Counted from the stretch's first letter, positions 51,137 through 60,302 are shown. The stretch: DNA of 64,000 nucleotides from Flavobacterium sp. AED (GCF_000812945.1 NZ_JSYM01000001.1:744001-808000); one strand, 5' to 3'. Program-made: numbers and translations. Notes: generated from the letters alone by a model not told the origin.

Positions 51137-51973
51137 ATGAAGATAGTTTTTGAAGATATAAAAAGATTAGCTGGAAGTTCATTTAGAATCTTAGTTAATC
51201 CAAAACTGAATGATTTTTATTATTGGCATTTTCATCCCGAATTTGAATTGACTTTTATTGTTGCGCCAAATGGAACCAGACGTGTGGGAAATCATGTGAG
51301 TGATTTTGAAGGAAGTGATTTGGTTTTTATAGGTTCCAATATTCCTCATTTGAATTTTGACTACGGAATTAAAACGGAATATGAAAAAGTAGTTTTACAG
51401 ATAAAAGAAGATTTTTTCAAAAATGATTTTATTACAACACCTGAATTAGCTTCCATTTATCAATTATTTGAAAACTCAAAAAAGGTAGTTAGTTTTCATG
51501 GAGATATAAAGGGTAAAGTTGGAAAAAGACTTCAGAAAATTCACCTTTTATCTCATTTTGAACAATTTATAGAAGTGCTGTCTTTATTTCAAATTTTAGC
51601 AACATCAAATGAAATGACTCTTTTACATGATAAGCCATTTGAAAACCTATATAATAATAAAGAGCAGTTAAGATTAAAAGTAGTCTATAAATTTATAGAA
51701 AACAACTATCAAAGGGCTGTTTCTATTGAAGAAATTGCAAAGCTGACTCATTTATCTAAAGCTGCTTTTTGTCGTTATTTTAAGAAAATGACACGCTTGA
51801 CGTTTACTGAATTTCTGAATCAATATCGAATTGAACAAGCTAAAAGACTTTTGCAAAGTGATAAAAATGTAACTGAAACTTGTTACGAATGTGGTTTTGA
51901 AAGCCTGTCTTATTTTAATCGTATTTTCAAAAAAGTAGTGGGTGAAAATCCGATTCAGTTTAAGAAAAGATAA
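51137..51973 (+). CDS. AraC-family transcriptional regulator with cupin sensor domain
   Basis: Regulator of 278 residues. The N-terminal cupin (about 1-150) carries DFYYWHFHPEFELTFI and a later IGSNIPHLNF, a sugar-binding type pocket. The C-terminal double helix-turn-helix (about 180-278) shows VSIEEIAKLTHLSKAAFCRYFKK and VTETCYECGFESLSYFNRIF. Such cupin-AraC proteins usually activate carbohydrate genes. It is divergent from the PhyH gene, a likely target; control of the 3-keto-sugar operon ending 1.2 kb upstream is possible but unproven. The longer frame begins with a TTG inside a promoter element, so the ATG at 51137 is preferred. Confidence 0.88.
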   Translation: MKIVFEDIKRLAGSSFRILVNPKLNDFYYWHFHPEFELTFIVAPNGTRRVGNHVSDFEGSDLVFIGSNIPHLNFDYGIKTEYEKVVLQIKEDFFKNDFITTPELASIYQLFENSKKVVSFHGDIKGKVGKRLQKIHLLSHFEQFIEVLSLFQILATSNEMTLLHDKPFENLYNNKEQLRLKVVYKFIENNYQRAVSIEEIAKLTHLSKAAFCRYFKKMTRLTFTEFLNQYRIEQAKRLLQSDKNVTETCYECGFESLSYFNRIFKKVVGENPIQFKKR

Positions 51974-52014
51974 AAGGATGTGTTTCCAATTATATTTGAA
52001 AAACACATCCTTTT
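51972..52014. terminator. Bidirectional terminator between AraC and M1 peptidase genes
   Basis: Perfect 14-bp stem AAAAGGATGTGTTT / AAACACATCCTTTT with a 15-base loop, T-rich on both strands. Confidence 0.9.
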
Positions 52015-52023
52015 ATTTATTTT

Positions 52024-53679
52024 TTATTCCGTTATATTAAATCCTGCAACATAAAAATTTTTGTCTATTTCTAATTTTGAATTTTCAGTTTTAGCAGGGA
52101 TAGCCGTCCATTCCGTTTCTGGTTTCAGTAATTCTTCTTTTCCATTCAAAGTTACTTTAACGGGCATATTAAAATTAGGAACGCAATTCGTCCAACGGTA
52201 GCCAAGATGATTATCCTTGAAAAAATATTCTAATGTTGGAATTCTGGTATCTCTCAAATATTGGTTGAAGAATGGATTTAACTCTATTCCAACTTGTTGA
52301 CTTAAGTAATCTTCGATTTGCTTGGTAGTAACTGTTTGATGATAAAAAGTACTGTTCAAACCTCTTAAAATAGTTGTCCATTTAACATCATCATTGACAA
52401 TTTGACGCAAAGTGTGTAACATATTAGCCCCTTTATAATACATGTCACTGGAGCCTTCATTGTTTACATCATAGTTACCAATAATTGGTTTATCATTTGC
52501 AATATTTTTTCTAATTCCTCTTACGTAAGTATATCCCGCTTCCTTGCCATAATAATATTCCAGAAAAAGACTTTCAGAATAATCTGTAAAACTTTCATGT
52601 ATCCACATGTCAGCAATATCTTTATAAGTGATATTATTAGCAAACCACTCGTGTCCCGATTCATGAATAATGATGTAATCAAACTTTAAACCCCACCCCG
52701 TTCCACTTAAATCTCTTCCTAAATATCCATTTTTAAAACCATTTCCGTATGTTACACTACTTTGATGTTCCATCCCTAAATAAGGAGCTTCAACTAGTTT
52801 ATAGCTGTCTTCATAAAATGGATAAGGTCCAAACCAATGTTCGAAAGCTTTCAACATTCTCGGTACGTCTTGAAATTGCTTTTTTGCTTTGGTAAGATTG
52901 TCTCTCAAAACATAATAAGTACAATCCAAATCTCCTTTTTCTCCTTTAAATTTTTCTGAAAAAGTAACGTAATCACCAATATTTATATTTACTCCATAGT
53001 TATTGATGGGATTTGATACAAACCAATTGTATGTTTTCGTTCCGTCTTTCATTTGTTTGACGCTTTGCAAACGACCATTGGAAACATCTGTCAAACCTTT
53101 TGGAACATTCACGCTAATAAGCATACTCTCTACTTCATCATACATATGGTCTTTGTTAGGCCACCAAACGCTGGCACCTAATCCTTGACAAGAAGAAGCT
53201 ATAAAAGGATTCCCATTACTGTCTTTTTTCCAGGTTATACCACCATCCCAAGGTGGATTTACAGCAACCTTAGGTTTTCCTCCGTAAAACACAGTAAGTT
53301 CTTTTGTTGAACCTATTTTTTGTGGAGCTATCAATTCAATAAAAAAAGCATTTCCTTCTCTATTGAATTTTAAAGTTACGCCATCCTGAATGACTTTGTA
53401 TATCTCCATTGGATTCTGCAAATCAATTTGCATCCTATAGTATTCTTGTACCACTTGATATCGTATGGTATTAGAACCAGTAATAGTACTATCGGCAGGA
53501 TTTACCTTTACATCAAGATGATAGTATTTCACATCCCACCAAGCTCTTTCTTTAGTAATACTACCTCGTAATGAATCTTGTCTTGTGAATACTTGCTCTT
53601 TATGTCCAAGAAGCCCTTGTGCATTAGCATTATTAGAAATGAAAAATGCAATAAAAATAATGCTGAAATATTTTTTCAT
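52024..53679 (-). CDS. Secreted M1-family metallopeptidase
   Basis: Zinc aminopeptidase family protein of 551 residues with a Sec signal peptide (about 1-20, ending ANAQ). The zinc site is HESGHEWFANN (HExxH, about 339-343), with the third ligand Glu in WIHESFTDYSE near 362. The substrate-binding exopeptidase motif appears as YLGMEHQSS near 303 (GxMEN-like, with His-Gln for the usual Asn). It is shorter than the 850-residue PepN type. It lies 54 bases after the ATP-grasp gene, so it may be the last gene of that operon. It probably acts in the periplasm. Confidence 0.88.
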   Translation of the reverse strand: MKKYFSIIFIAFFISNNANAQGLLGHKEQVFTRQDSLRGSITKERAWWDVKYYHLDVKVNPADSTITGSNTIRYQVVQEYYRMQIDLQNPMEIYKVIQDGVTLKFNREGNAFFIELIAPQKIGSTKELTVFYGGKPKVAVNPPWDGGITWKKDSNGNPFIASSCQGLGASVWWPNKDHMYDEVESMLISVNVPKGLTDVSNGRLQSVKQMKDGTKTYNWFVSNPINNYGVNINIGDYVTFSEKFKGEKGDLDCTYYVLRDNLTKAKKQFQDVPRMLKAFEHWFGPYPFYEDSYKLVEAPYLGMEHQSSVTYGNGFKNGYLGRDLSGTGWGLKFDYIIIHESGHEWFANNITYKDIADMWIHESFTDYSESLFLEYYYGKEAGYTYVRGIRKNIANDKPIIGNYDVNNEGSSDMYYKGANMLHTLRQIVNDDVKWTTILRGLNSTFYHQTVTTKQIEDYLSQQVGIELNPFFNQYLRDTRIPTLEYFFKDNHLGYRWTNCVPNFNMPVKVTLNGKEELLKPETEWTAIPAKTENSKLEIDKNFYVAGFNITE

Positions 53680-53733
53680 AAATTTGAAACTTAGAAATAA
53701 AATATAAATTAATTTTTACAAATAAATGAAATA

Positions 53734-54948
53734 TTAATGCAATTTAGAAACTGAATTTTGCTCTACTACCGCTGTAAAATCAGTAGCTAAGCGATTTCCA
53801 TAATCTTCTAATAGCTCTAAAACTCTTTCCTTTTTATCCGATTTTACAATCAATCCTGCATGATATTCCAATGGAACCCTAAAACAAACTTCTGAATCTG
53901 AAAATGATGATAAATCAGGATGCTGAAATTTGGACAAAGTCAGAACAATACCAGCATATTCTTTTTTTACTTTTGGTAAAGTATATTTGATCTCTTTTAC
54001 CAACGCATTTTCAATTGCGGCCCACTCCTTCCATAAATTAATATTGGAAGCCTCAGCAACCATTTCTGCCAGATGCGCTCCACCTACTCGGGATGATGTT
54101 TCCAGAAAATAGATTTGTCCATCATCCTTGCATTTTATAAATTCAGTATGAGCGGCACCATGTTTCAATCCAAAGCCTTTCAATACTTGTTCATTTATCT
54201 TTTTGATGGCTTTGTCATCTTCAGAATCATAAGGAATATTGGCAGAACGAAAAACACCTCCGCCTTGTGAAATTTCCATTGGCGTAGCTAAATATTTTGA
54301 AGTCAAACTAAAGATTACTTTACTATCCGAAATCAAACTATCACAATGATACACATCGCCTGGTTTGAATTGCTCCAATAAATACTTGAATCTATTATTC
54401 CCCATTTCGTTTATGTGAATCCATAAACTCTCTTTGTCATATACTTTTATAATCCCTGTCGCCGAAGCTTCAGAGCGTGGTTTTAAAACCCACGGAGCTT
54501 CAATCGTATCAGCAAAAGTATTGATGTCATGATCATTAAATAACGAACAAAAAGCAGGAATTGGAATACCGCAACTTTTCGCTCTCATGCGCATAGCGAG
54601 TTTATCCCTAAAATAACGTCCGGTGGTTTGTCCCATTCCGTCAATACGAAGATTTTCCCTGAGATATGTTGCTTTTTCCACATCATAATCATCGAGAGCT
54701 ACTATGGCATCAATTTTTGTAGACTTCATGAAATTACCAACACCCAATAATAAATGCTCTAAATTCCAATCAACATCTTGACCTTCCATATAAAAAATCT
54801 CATCAATATATTGATGTGGCCATGGTTTGTCTCTCAGTTTTTCACTTGTCACTAAATAGACTTTGTTGCCTGATTTTTTTAAATTAATTAAAAAATCGGC
54901 ACCCTTAAAATAATTTGAAATACAAAGGAAGGTTTTAGAGTTTTCCAT
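53734..54948 (-). CDS. ATP-grasp ligase paired with peptidase genes
   Basis: Carbamoyl-phosphate-synthase-like ATP-grasp protein of 404 residues. The lysine strand is APWVLKPRSEASATGIIKVY (about 155-174), the ATP-hinge region is LLEQFKPGDVYH near 195, and the metal-binding end is FLETSSRVGGAHLAEM near 278-293. The N-terminal pre-ATP-grasp domain is present. Relatives are carboxylate-amine ligases such as L-amino acid ligases. It starts 3 bases after the M17 aminopeptidase gene, a tight coupling. A ligase encoded directly with peptidases suggests synthesis or turnover of a small peptide. Confidence 0.85.
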   Translation of the reverse strand: MENSKTFLCISNYFKGADFLINLKKSGNKVYLVTSEKLRDKPWPHQYIDEIFYMEGQDVDWNLEHLLLGVGNFMKSTKIDAIVALDDYDVEKATYLRENLRIDGMGQTTGRYFRDKLAMRMRAKSCGIPIPAFCSLFNDHDINTFADTIEAPWVLKPRSEASATGIIKVYDKESLWIHINEMGNNRFKYLLEQFKPGDVYHCDSLISDSKVIFSLTSKYLATPMEISQGGGVFRSANIPYDSEDDKAIKKINEQVLKGFGLKHGAAHTEFIKCKDDGQIYFLETSSRVGGAHLAEMVAEASNINLWKEWAAIENALVKEIKYTLPKVKKEYAGIVLTLSKFQHPDLSSFSDSEVCFRVPLEYHAGLIVKSDKKERVLELLEDYGNRLATDFTAVVEQNSVSKLH

Positions 54949-54951
54949 ACG

Positions 54952-56385
54952 TTATAAATTTTCTATGAACTTAGTTAATAAATGAACTCCATACCCTGTT
55001 GCATGTTTACTTTTAGCAAATTCATCATCGCCAAATGCCACTCCTGCAACGTCAAGGTGTGCCCAAGCTTTATGCTCTTGGGTAAAATATTCTAAAAATT
55101 TTGCTGCGCTTATTGCTCCAGCAACTGGTTTTCCGCTATAATTTTTTACATCAGCTATATCGCTTTCAATGTCTGATTTATAAACATCCCAAAGTGGTAA
55201 AGGCCACAAACGCTCTCCAATTGCATCTCCATTTTCTTGTAATTTCTTAGCCATTTCTTCATTATTGGTAAACAAAGCACCACATTCATAACCAAAAGTA
55301 CCAACGCTACTTCCTGTAAGTGTAGCGATATCAACAATATATTCCGGTTTAAAATTTTTAATCAAATACGATAATCCATCGGCTAAAACAAGTCGGCCTT
55401 CGGCATCCGTATCAATAATTTCTATCGAATGTCCACTGTAACTATGAATCACATCACTAGGTAAAAAGGACTTACTGTCAACCGAATTTTCGGCACAAGG
55501 AACAATAGCAGTTACTTTCACTGGCAATTGCAAATCGGCTATAAGTTGCATGGCTCCTAGTACTGCGCCACCGCCAGCCATATCACATTTCATGTGAACC
55601 ATTCCTGCTGTTTTTATATTTAATCCGCCAGTATCGAAGGTTATTCCTTTTCCCACTAATCCAACATGTTTTATGTGTTCCACTTGGGTTGCAGGAGTGT
55701 AATTCATAATGATAAATTGAGGCTCATTTTCACTTCCTTTTCCTACCGCTAAAAATGCGCCAAGACCTGCAATTTTTGAAGCTTCATAACCGAGGACTTC
55801 TACATCAAATCCATATTTTTCTCCAGTCTCTTTAGCCCAATTCGCCAAATATTTTGGATTAATGGTATTGGGTGGTAAATCGACCAAATTATAAGTTGCT
55901 AATTGTGCTTTGGCTATTTTAATTCCTTTTTTGGCTGTAGCCAAATAATCTTTTTCAGAAACCAGATTCAAAGTAAAATCCGGATCTAAAAAAGGATGTT
56001 CCTTTTTCTCTGTTTTAAAATGACCTAAATCATAGGTTCCTAAAAGCAAACCTGAAACGATGGCTTCAACCTGATCCTGAGTGAATTGTTCCGGTATAAC
56101 TAAAGCGACATTCGAACTGAAATTATCTTTTTGTTTCGATGAGATCCGACGGAAAATAGTTTTTAAAGATTTATAGTCTATCGCTTTTCCTAAGCCAATA
56201 AAAATATAAGTATTGTCATTTTTTTCGGCTAAATAGTGGGTGTCTTTTTTACCAAAAAAAACTTTGGAAGCAATTTCTAATCCATTAAATGCGATGGGAA
56301 CAATACTTTTTGAGTACGTTTCAAAAGCCGGAATTAAAATTGTTCCTGAAAAATTATCTAAGTTTACTACTGTACTTGTTTTCAT
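54952..56385 (-). CDS. M17-family leucyl aminopeptidase
   Basis: Cytoplasmic dizinc aminopeptidase of 477 residues. The metal and catalytic block GKGITFDTGGLNIKTAGMVH is at about 241-260 (Lys and Asp ligands), followed by MKCDMAGGGAV and the signature NTDAEGRL, here as DTDAEGRLVLADG near 328. The Arg of the active site lies in that block. The N-terminal domain is diverged, as usual. It is placed between an esterase gene (55 bases upstream) and an ATP-grasp gene (3 bases downstream), not a standard context for a housekeeping PepA. Confidence 0.9.
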   Translation of the reverse strand: MKTSTVVNLDNFSGTILIPAFETYSKSIVPIAFNGLEIASKVFFGKKDTHYLAEKNDNTYIFIGLGKAIDYKSLKTIFRRISSKQKDNFSSNVALVIPEQFTQDQVEAIVSGLLLGTYDLGHFKTEKKEHPFLDPDFTLNLVSEKDYLATAKKGIKIAKAQLATYNLVDLPPNTINPKYLANWAKETGEKYGFDVEVLGYEASKIAGLGAFLAVGKGSENEPQFIIMNYTPATQVEHIKHVGLVGKGITFDTGGLNIKTAGMVHMKCDMAGGGAVLGAMQLIADLQLPVKVTAIVPCAENSVDSKSFLPSDVIHSYSGHSIEIIDTDAEGRLVLADGLSYLIKNFKPEYIVDIATLTGSSVGTFGYECGALFTNNEEMAKKLQENGDAIGERLWPLPLWDVYKSDIESDIADVKNYSGKPVAGAISAAKFLEYFTQEHKAWAHLDVAGVAFGDDEFAKSKHATGYGVHLLTKFIENL

Positions 56386-56440
56386 TTGTTCTTTTAATTT
56401 TTTTTTCGCTTATTGATTGAAGACACTTTAAATAATGTAT

Positions 56441-57586
56441 CTATGTTTTTTTTGTATTAAAAAACAACCATTCAATTGCTTTAGGAAATTCATCACTCCA
56501 ATAGGTTTCGCTATGTTTCCCTTGTCTATTGATACTTAAATTAATCTTTGATTTGTCTTTTACAAATTCGCTTAAAATCAAATCTTTTTGAAACTTTTTT
56601 ACGTGTTCAATCATTGTTGCACTTTCATCTCCACCAGCATACAAATAGATTTTTGTATCTGCTGAATTAGCTTTTTCAGCATTGATTTTTAATTCTGGAA
56701 CGACCCAAAGTGATGGTGAAAAAATCATTAACTTCCCATAAACTTCGGGGTTTCTCAAACCACTAAAAATACTGATTAATCCACCCATAGAGCTCCCTCC
56801 TATACCAGTAAATTCTCGTTCTTTTTTAGTTCTAAAATTACTGTCTACATATGGTTTTAGCGTATCAGTCACAAATCGAATGTATTTTTTACCTTGACCT
56901 TTTCCCAATACAGTTTTCCCAACATTATACTCTTTTATACGATCTTCCTCGGCATGTTCTATAGCGATTATTATAATTTTTCCAATTTTATATTCTGACA
57001 TAACTGCCAGTTTTTTATCAATTTCCCAATTGCCAAATTCGGCTGCTTCATTGAATAAATTTTGGGCATCCTGCAAATACATAACTGGATAACTTTCACT
57101 TGAATTGTCATAATCATGAGGTAATAAGGCCCAAATTTTCCTTGTTTTGTTAAGTTGCGGAATTATAAATTCATCTGAAATCAATTGAACTTGCGGTAAA
57201 AAAGATTGCTTAAAAGGCAACCAGTTCTTTCTCCATCTGGCTACGTGTTCTTTTTGAATGCCAGTATAATTATTTGTTGAACGGTTTTCAGTACGATTTC
57301 CACGACTGTCAATTTCTACTTCACTCCAATCCCCTTTCGTAAATTTATACAAAAGCTCGACAGGATAATCAAAATCATGTGGAAATTTATAATGATACAA
57401 ACCAATACCAATTTTCTCCATTATGAATTCTTTGTCCTGAGTGCGCCATTGATTAAAATTCCCTGAAATATAAACGGGTCTCGCATCATCTTCATCAGTT
57501 GTAAGGATTATATGCAGCCCTGTATTTAGAATCGGATTATTTATTTCTTCGGTAAATGTGGTATTGTCTGAATTCATCACTTGCAT
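56441..57586 (-). CDS. Esterase with N-terminal CBM48-like domain
   Basis: Protein of 381 residues with two parts. Residues about 15-115 form an isoamylase/AMPK-type CBM48-like beta domain (GLHIILTTDEDDARPVYISG, then FNQWRTQDKEF). About 130-381 form an esterase D / enterochelin-esterase-type hydrolase with YPVMYLQDAQNLF, the nucleophile elbow GIGGSSMGGLIS near 255 and a C-terminal His in GKHSETYWSDE. No signal peptide. IroE-like enzymes cleave esters of peptides or siderophores. It is the first gene of the esterase/M17/ATP-grasp/M1 run. A second ATG at 57577 is also possible. Confidence 0.85.
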   Translation of the reverse strand: MQVMNSDNTTFTEEINNPILNTGLHIILTTDEDDARPVYISGNFNQWRTQDKEFIMEKIGIGLYHYKFPHDFDYPVELLYKFTKGDWSEVEIDSRGNRTENRSTNNYTGIQKEHVARWRKNWLPFKQSFLPQVQLISDEFIIPQLNKTRKIWALLPHDYDNSSESYPVMYLQDAQNLFNEAAEFGNWEIDKKLAVMSEYKIGKIIIIAIEHAEEDRIKEYNVGKTVLGKGQGKKYIRFVTDTLKPYVDSNFRTKKEREFTGIGGSSMGGLISIFSGLRNPEVYGKLMIFSPSLWVVPELKINAEKANSADTKIYLYAGGDESATMIEHVKKFQKDLILSEFVKDKSKINLSINRQGKHSETYWSDEFPKAIEWLFFNTKKT

Positions 57587-57654
57587 TGACTACTTATATT
57601 TTAAAAATAAATAGTAAATATAGTCGATTGCGATTTGAAATAAAAGAAAAAAGA

Positions 57655-57688
57655 AAACCCAATAGCAAATGAATTTCCTATTGGGTTT
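57655..57688 (-). terminator. Terminator of the his operon
   Basis: Perfect 11-bp stem AAACCCAATAG / CTATTGGGTTT, followed on the minus strand by a long T-rich run, 27 bases past the hisIE stop. Confidence 0.88.
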
Positions 57689-57714
57689 GTATGGGGAAAA
57701 ATTATTAAATGATT

Positions 57715-58314
57715 TTACTTTTGGCGACTTTTTAAAACTTCCACAACATCATTTAGCTTAAATCCTTTGGCTTGTAACAATATAAGGTAATGGAAAAGCA
57801 AATCAGCACTTTCGCTCAAAAACAAATCATCATTATCATCTTTGGCTTCGATAACTACTTCAATGGCTTCCTCACCTACTTTTTGGGCAATTTTGTTCAT
57901 TCCTAATTTAAATAATGAAGCAACATAGCTCTTTTCAGAATCCGCATTTTCTCTTCGAAGTTGGATTGTATCTTCTAAATTCGAAATAAAGCCATAATCA
58001 GCTTTGTTTTCATCAGCCCAACACGTATCTGTACCTTTATGGCATGTTGGTCCTTCAGGCTTTACCTGTATCAATAAAGTATCATTATCGCAGTCGTTTT
58101 TGATGTCAATCAGATTCAGGAAATTGCCACTTTCTTCGCCTTTTGTCCAAAGCCTTTGTTTGGTACGACTATAAAAAGTAACTTTTTTAGTATCAACCGT
58201 TTTTTGATATGCTTCGGCGTTCATGAAACCCAACATCAAAACCGTTTTGGTTTCGCTATCTTGAATTATGGCAGGAATTAATCCGTCTGTGTTTTTTGAG
58301 AAATCTATATTCAT
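57715..58314 (-). CDS. hisIE: Bifunctional phosphoribosyl-AMP cyclohydrolase / phosphoribosyl-ATP pyrophosphatase
   Basis: Catalyses steps 2 and 3 of histidine synthesis. The 199-residue fusion has HisI (about 1-105) with GFMNAEAYQKT, FYSRTKQRLWTKGEESGNF and the zinc-site NDCDNDTL...GPTCHKGTDTCW. HisE (about 110-199) carries the EEAIEVVIEAKDDND helix. Both active-site sets look complete. It is the last gene of the his operon; the 98-base gap to hisF is unusually long and filled with short repeats. Confidence 0.96.
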   Translation of the reverse strand: MNIDFSKNTDGLIPAIIQDSETKTVLMLGFMNAEAYQKTVDTKKVTFYSRTKQRLWTKGEESGNFLNLIDIKNDCDNDTLLIQVKPEGPTCHKGTDTCWADENKADYGFISNLEDTIQLRRENADSEKSYVASLFKLGMNKIAQKVGEEAIEVVIEAKDDNDDLFLSESADLLFHYLILLQAKGFKLNDVVEVLKSRQK

Positions 58315-58319
58315 TTTTT

Positions 58320-58412
58320 TTTAAGTATTAAGGTGTAAGTATTAAGGTGTGAGTATTAAGGTGCAAGTATTAAGCAATTCAAACTTAATAATTCATACTT
58401 AAGACTTATTAC
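58320..58412 (-). repeat. Short repeat cluster between hisF and hisIE
   Basis: On the plus strand a 14-base unit AAGTATTAAGGTGT occurs at 58323, 58337 and (two changes) 58351, with a partial fourth at 58365. Next to it is the 20-base word ACTTAATAATTCATACTTAA at 58383-58402, identical to 59569-59588 at the end of hisA. The layout looks like both ends of the four-helix-bundle element without its gene. Confidence 0.7.
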
Positions 58413-59168
58413 TTAAATACGTACTTCGATATTGTTGTTTTTAAGTTCTTTTTTTAATGTTTTGATTTCAATTTCTTTAAAATGAAATACACTTGCTGCC
58501 AATGCTGCGTCAGCTTTTCCTTCCAGAAAAGTATCTACAAAATGCTGCATGTTTCCCGCACCACCAGAAGCAATAATAGGAATATTAACTAACTCCGAAA
58601 GTGTAGCCAAAGCTTCATTGGCAAACCCGTTTTTAGTTCCGTCATTATCCATTGATGTGAATAAGATTTCGCCCGCACCTCTTTGTTCCACTTCCTTTGC
58701 CCAATCAAATAAATTCAATTCGGTAGGCACTTTTCCGCCCACTAAATGAACAATCCATTGCCCATTAATTTGTTTGGCATCAATCGCAACAACGACACAT
58801 TGACTTCCAAATTTTTGTGCTAAATCATTTATCAACTGAGGGTTTTTCACAGCCGATGAATTAATGGAAACTTTGTCTGCTCCGTTTTGTAACAATACTT
58901 CAACATCACTAACTGATGAAATTCCACCACCAACAGTAAACGGAATATTAATAGTTGAAGCGACTTTACGAACCAAATCAACTAAGGTTTTTCTTCTTTC
59001 TTCTGTTGCCGAAATATCCAAAAAAACCAATTCGTCTGCACCTTCATCCGAATATATTTTGGCTAATTCCACCGGATCTCCAGCATCACGCAAGTCCACA
59101 AAATTAACACCTTTTACGGTTCTTCCGTTTTTTATATCGAGACAGGGAATAATTCTTTTTGTTAACAT
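58413..59168 (-). CDS. hisF: Imidazole glycerol phosphate synthase, cyclase subunit
   Basis: TIM-barrel of 251 residues that makes imidazole glycerol phosphate and AICAR from PRFAR with ammonia from HisH. The first catalytic Asp is in [15 protein letters not shown] (Asp11), the second in [11 protein letters not shown] near 130, and the phosphate loops are VGGGISS near 81 and IIASGGAGN near 198. Length and order are canonical. It follows the four-helix-bundle gene by 33 bases. Its stop codon lies 10 bases before the 20-base repeat word. Confidence 0.97.
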   Translation of the reverse strand: MLTKRIIPCLDIKNGRTVKGVNFVDLRDAGDPVELAKIYSDEGADELVFLDISATEERRKTLVDLVRKVASTINIPFTVGGGISSVSDVEVLLQNGADKVSINSSAVKNPQLINDLAQKFGSQCVVVAIDAKQINGQWIVHLVGGKVPTELNLFDWAKEVEQRGAGEILFTSMDNDGTKNGFANEALATLSELVNIPIIASGGAGNMQHFVDTFLEGKADAALAASVFHFKEIEIKTLKKELKNNNIEVRI

Positions 59169-59173
59169 CTAAA

Positions 59174-59588
59174 TTAAGTATTAAATTGTAAGGATGAATT
59201 ATTAAGTTTTTTTGATATTATTTTTAGAAGTAATAATTATGCTTTTTATTAATTTTAAAACTTCGACACCATCATTATTTAAACTTAAAAATTCTTCATT
59301 TGAAATATAACTTGTTGCTTGTAAGAGTTCAAGCCAATATAATGTTTCATCTGCTTCTTTTTGAGAAATACCCATTTTATGAATAAAATCAGCTTTGCTT
59401 TCTGCGTTTTTAGCTTCTCTAATATTTGCACCTACAGAAGTTCCTGAACGTAAAATTTGTTTACTCATTACGTATTCACTTCTAGTATTTAAAGTTTTAT
59501 ATAAATTAACAATTCTAATGGCAAAAGAAAAACTTTTTATTTTTATTACATCTTCACTCATACTTAATACTTAATAATTCATACTTAA
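59174..59588. mobile_element. Inverted-repeat-bounded four-helix-bundle insertion in the his operon
   Basis: The four-helix-bundle gene between hisA and hisF is bounded by the 14-base inverted word ATGAATTATTAAGT (59194-59207) / ACTTAATAATTCAT (59569-59582). A second inverted word, TTAAGTATTAA (59174-59184) / TTAATACTTAA (59564-59574), lies on the same flanks. The gene's stop codon lies in the left repeat, and the last residues of hisA are encoded in the right one. This looks like a small inserted element; mobility is inferred, not shown. Confidence 0.45.
59202..59561 (-). CDS. Four-helix-bundle protein (23S rRNA intervening-sequence family)
   Basis: Helical protein of 119 residues with the family marks SFSFAIRIVNLYKTL, SKQILRSGTSVGANIREAKNAES (residues about 33-55) and ETLYWLELLQATSYI. 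The family was first found inside intervening sequences of 23S rRNA genes and is related to the Avd proteins of diversity-generating retroelements; its cellular role is unknown. Here it interrupts the hisA-hisF junction, 9 bases after hisA and 33 before hisF, and is bounded by short inverted repeats. It has no link to histidine synthesis that I can see. Confidence 0.88.
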   Translation of the reverse strand: MSEDVIKIKSFSFAIRIVNLYKTLNTRSEYVMSKQILRSGTSVGANIREAKNAESKADFIHKMGISQKEADETLYWLELLQATSYISNEEFLSLNNDGVEVLKLIKSIIITSKNNIKKT

Positions 59589-60302
59589 AACATATTGTTC
59601 CAATTGTTTCAATGAAATTCTACCTTCGTAAATTGCTTTTCCTATTATTGTTCCTTCACAACCTAATTCAGCCAGTCTTGGTAATTCGTCAAAAGTAGAA
59701 ATTCCTCCTGAAGCAATTAGTTTAATACCTTTAGCTTCTGCCAAAATTTTAGCGTATAAATCAAACGATGGTCCTTCAAGCATACCGTCTTTGGCAATAT
59801 CCGTACAAATTACGTACTGAATTCCCTTGCTTTGATAATCTTGTATAAAAGGAATCAAGTCTTCATTAGAATCTTCTAACCAACCCGAAACGGCTACTTT
59901 TTCATTGTTAGCATCTGCTCCCAAAATGATTTTATCAGAACCATACTCAGTAATCCATTTTTCGAATAGTTCTCTGTTTTTGACAGCAATACTTCCGCCG
60001 GTAATTTGATTTGCACCACTTTCAAAAGCAATTTTCAAATCAGAATCCGATTTTAATCCACCGCCAAAATCAATTTTCAATTTGGTTTGTGTAGCTATTT
60101 GCTCCAGTATTTTATAATTCACAATTTGGCTTGACTTTGCTCCGTCTAAATCAACCAAATGCAAGTATTCAATTCCGTGTGCCTCGAATGACTTCGCCAC
60201 TTCAAGCGGATTTTCATTGTATATAATTTTGGTATTGTAATCGCCTTTTGACAAGCGGACACATTTTCCTTCTATGATATCTATTGCGGGTATTATTCTC
60301 AT
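59571..60302 (-). CDS. hisA: ProFAR isomerase
   Basis: TIM-barrel of 243 residues catalysing step 4 of histidine synthesis, the isomerisation of ProFAR to PRFAR. Catalytic Asp8 is in [19 protein letters not shown], the second Asp in [13 protein letters not shown] near 129; phosphate loops are DFGGGLKS near 78 and IASGGIST near 197. The C-terminal residues VLSMNY come from the 20-base repeat word, so the original end may have been slightly altered when the neighbouring element arrived. Confidence 0.97.
   Translation of the reverse strand: MRIIPAIDIIEGKCVRLSKGDYNTKIIYNENPLEVAKSFEAHGIEYLHLVDLDGAKSSQIVNYKILEQIATQTKLKIDFGGGLKSDSDLKIAFESGANQITGGSIAVKNRELFEKWITEYGSDKIILGADANNEKVAVSGWLEDSNEDLIPFIQDYQSKGIQYVICTDIAKDGMLEGPSFDLYAKILAEAKGIKLIASGGISTFDELPRLAELGCEGTIIGKAIYEGRISLKQLEQYVLSMNY

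Noticed and set aside
58323..58374. CRISPR array
   Set aside because: The 14-base units are directly tandem without spacers, and no cas genes are near.
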